From positions 1 to 44,498 of the forward strand of contig JAUQWS010000095.1 in the NCBI GenBank assembly GCA_030835025.1: DNA of 44,498 bases, given 5' to 3'. Both the position numbers and the translations under genes were made by a program. The DNA is from Ignavibacteria bacterium (GTDB lineage Bacteria; Bacteroidota; Ignavibacteria; Tepidaquicellales; OLB5). The notes beneath the pieces were generated by a model. The model did not search any database and was not told the DNA's origin. It worked only from the letters and a program-made list of their open reading frames with translations. The number at the start of each line of letters is the position of its first letter. The first letter of the stretch is position 1. Below, one piece after another: positions 44,203-44,498 of this stretch.

Positions 44203-44287
44203 TAAAGGCAAATTATCACAATTTAATTAGGTAAACAATGCTATGAGGCATAATAGTTAAATGCCAAAAGGGGTATATTTGTTTCAT

Positions 44288-44324
44288 AAAAAAAGCCGGG
44301 ATGAACTCCTGTTCAACCCGGCTT
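44288..44324 (-). terminator. Intrinsic terminator of the partial gene at the right edge
   Basis: On the minus strand AAGCCGGGTTGAAC, loop AGGA, GTTCATCCCGGCTT (44324-44293) form a stem with one mismatch, followed by TTTTTTT. It ends the transcript of the gene at 44339-44498 and insulates it from the secreted-protein gene. The plus strand near 44274-44281 also shows TATATTTG, with no gene behind it. Confidence 0.85.
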
Positions 44325-44338
44325 AGCCGTAGTGTTCT

Positions 44339-44498
44339 CTATTTTTTTGATACAACTATATTTCCGGCCGATGTAGTACACTTGAAAGACTCGCCACCGT
44401 TATTGAATTTTGCTCTAACATAAGATGCGACGTGGTTCTTTTGTTCAACTTTTGCAAAATCACATGTAATCTTCCCTGCGAGAGTGCCAATATCAGCA
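44339..44498 (-). CDS. 3' end of an unknown protein (partial)
   Basis: The last 52 codons and a TAG stop, open to the window edge. The end reads CTTSAGNIVVSKK, preceded by KITCDFAKVEQ, VASYVRAKFNNGGESF, short alternating strands with two cysteines. This could be the edge of a secreted beta-rich domain. The terminator just downstream supports a real gene. No family can be named. Confidence 0.6.
   Translation of the reverse strand, partial: ADIGTLAGKITCDFAKVEQKNHVASYVRAKFNNGGESFKCTTSAGNIVVSKK

Noticed and set aside
44274..44281. TATATTTG promoter-like box on the plus strand
   Set aside because: No plus-strand gene lies downstream within the window; the sequence then enters a minus-strand terminator and gene.
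1..44498. CRISPR arrays, transposases, integrases, phage genes, tRNA or rRNA
   Set aside because: No direct-repeat arrays, mobile-element motifs or tRNA-like cloverleaf ends were seen on either strand.

Overview
The window looks like a chromosome segment of an Ignavibacteria-type bacterium (Bacteroidota/Chlorobi side of the tree). The evidence is a secreted hydrolase ending in a type IX secretion (T9SS) sorting domain with the PNPFNP motif, several promoter -7 boxes of the Bacteroidota form TAnnTTTG, surface-type lipoproteins with acidic residues after the lipobox cysteine, and moderate-to-low GC. I see no rRNA, tRNA, CRISPR array, insertion sequence or prophage. Almost everything is densely packed housekeeping or cell-envelope coding DNA.

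Region 1 (1-2134, minus strand) is a DprE1/DprE2-like epimerase pair followed by the first codons of a probable deoxyhypusine-synthase-family gene. Region 2 (2290-13059, plus strand) is a long cobalamin operon. A promoter and a cobalamin riboswitch precede a BtuG-like beta-propeller lipoprotein, BtuB, a DUF6580 membrane protein, MetH, a BFD-like [2Fe-2S] protein, a UPF0200-like kinase, a eukaryote-like dCMP deaminase, a CobO-type adenosyltransferase and a second BtuG-like lipoprotein. Together they would capture B12 at the surface, import it, adenosylate it and use it for methionine synthesis. Region 3 (13049-16409, minus strand) is tsaD, mgtE and a PAP2_3-type phosphatase.

Region 4 (16682-21414, plus strand) is the most interesting. 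It holds a small TPR plus outer-membrane barrel protein, a membrane glycosyltransferase closely resembling E. coli NfrB, a WecB-type UDP-GlcNAc 2-epimerase and an unknown exported protein. This matches the logic of the NfrA/NfrB/WecB pathway (the phage N4 receptor polysaccharide, a ManNAc polymer). Here, however, the genes sit together and the synthase lacks the C-terminal c-di-GMP-binding part.

Region 5 (21525-30380) has a secreted CocE-like hydrolase, a glycosylasparaginase, a degenerate amidohydrolase-like protein, small membrane or exported proteins, a sugar-phosphate transferase that starts polysaccharide synthesis, and a GT4 glycosyltransferase. Region 6 (30402-44498) has a CPBP protease and recG, a WlbA-like sugar dehydrogenase, an S9 peptidase, an AddA/AddB-like helicase-nuclease pair, a Spy-like periplasmic protein, a conserved secreted protein that databases tend to mislabel, and the 3' end of a further gene. 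Family assignments come from motif recognition and memory of family sequences, not from searches.
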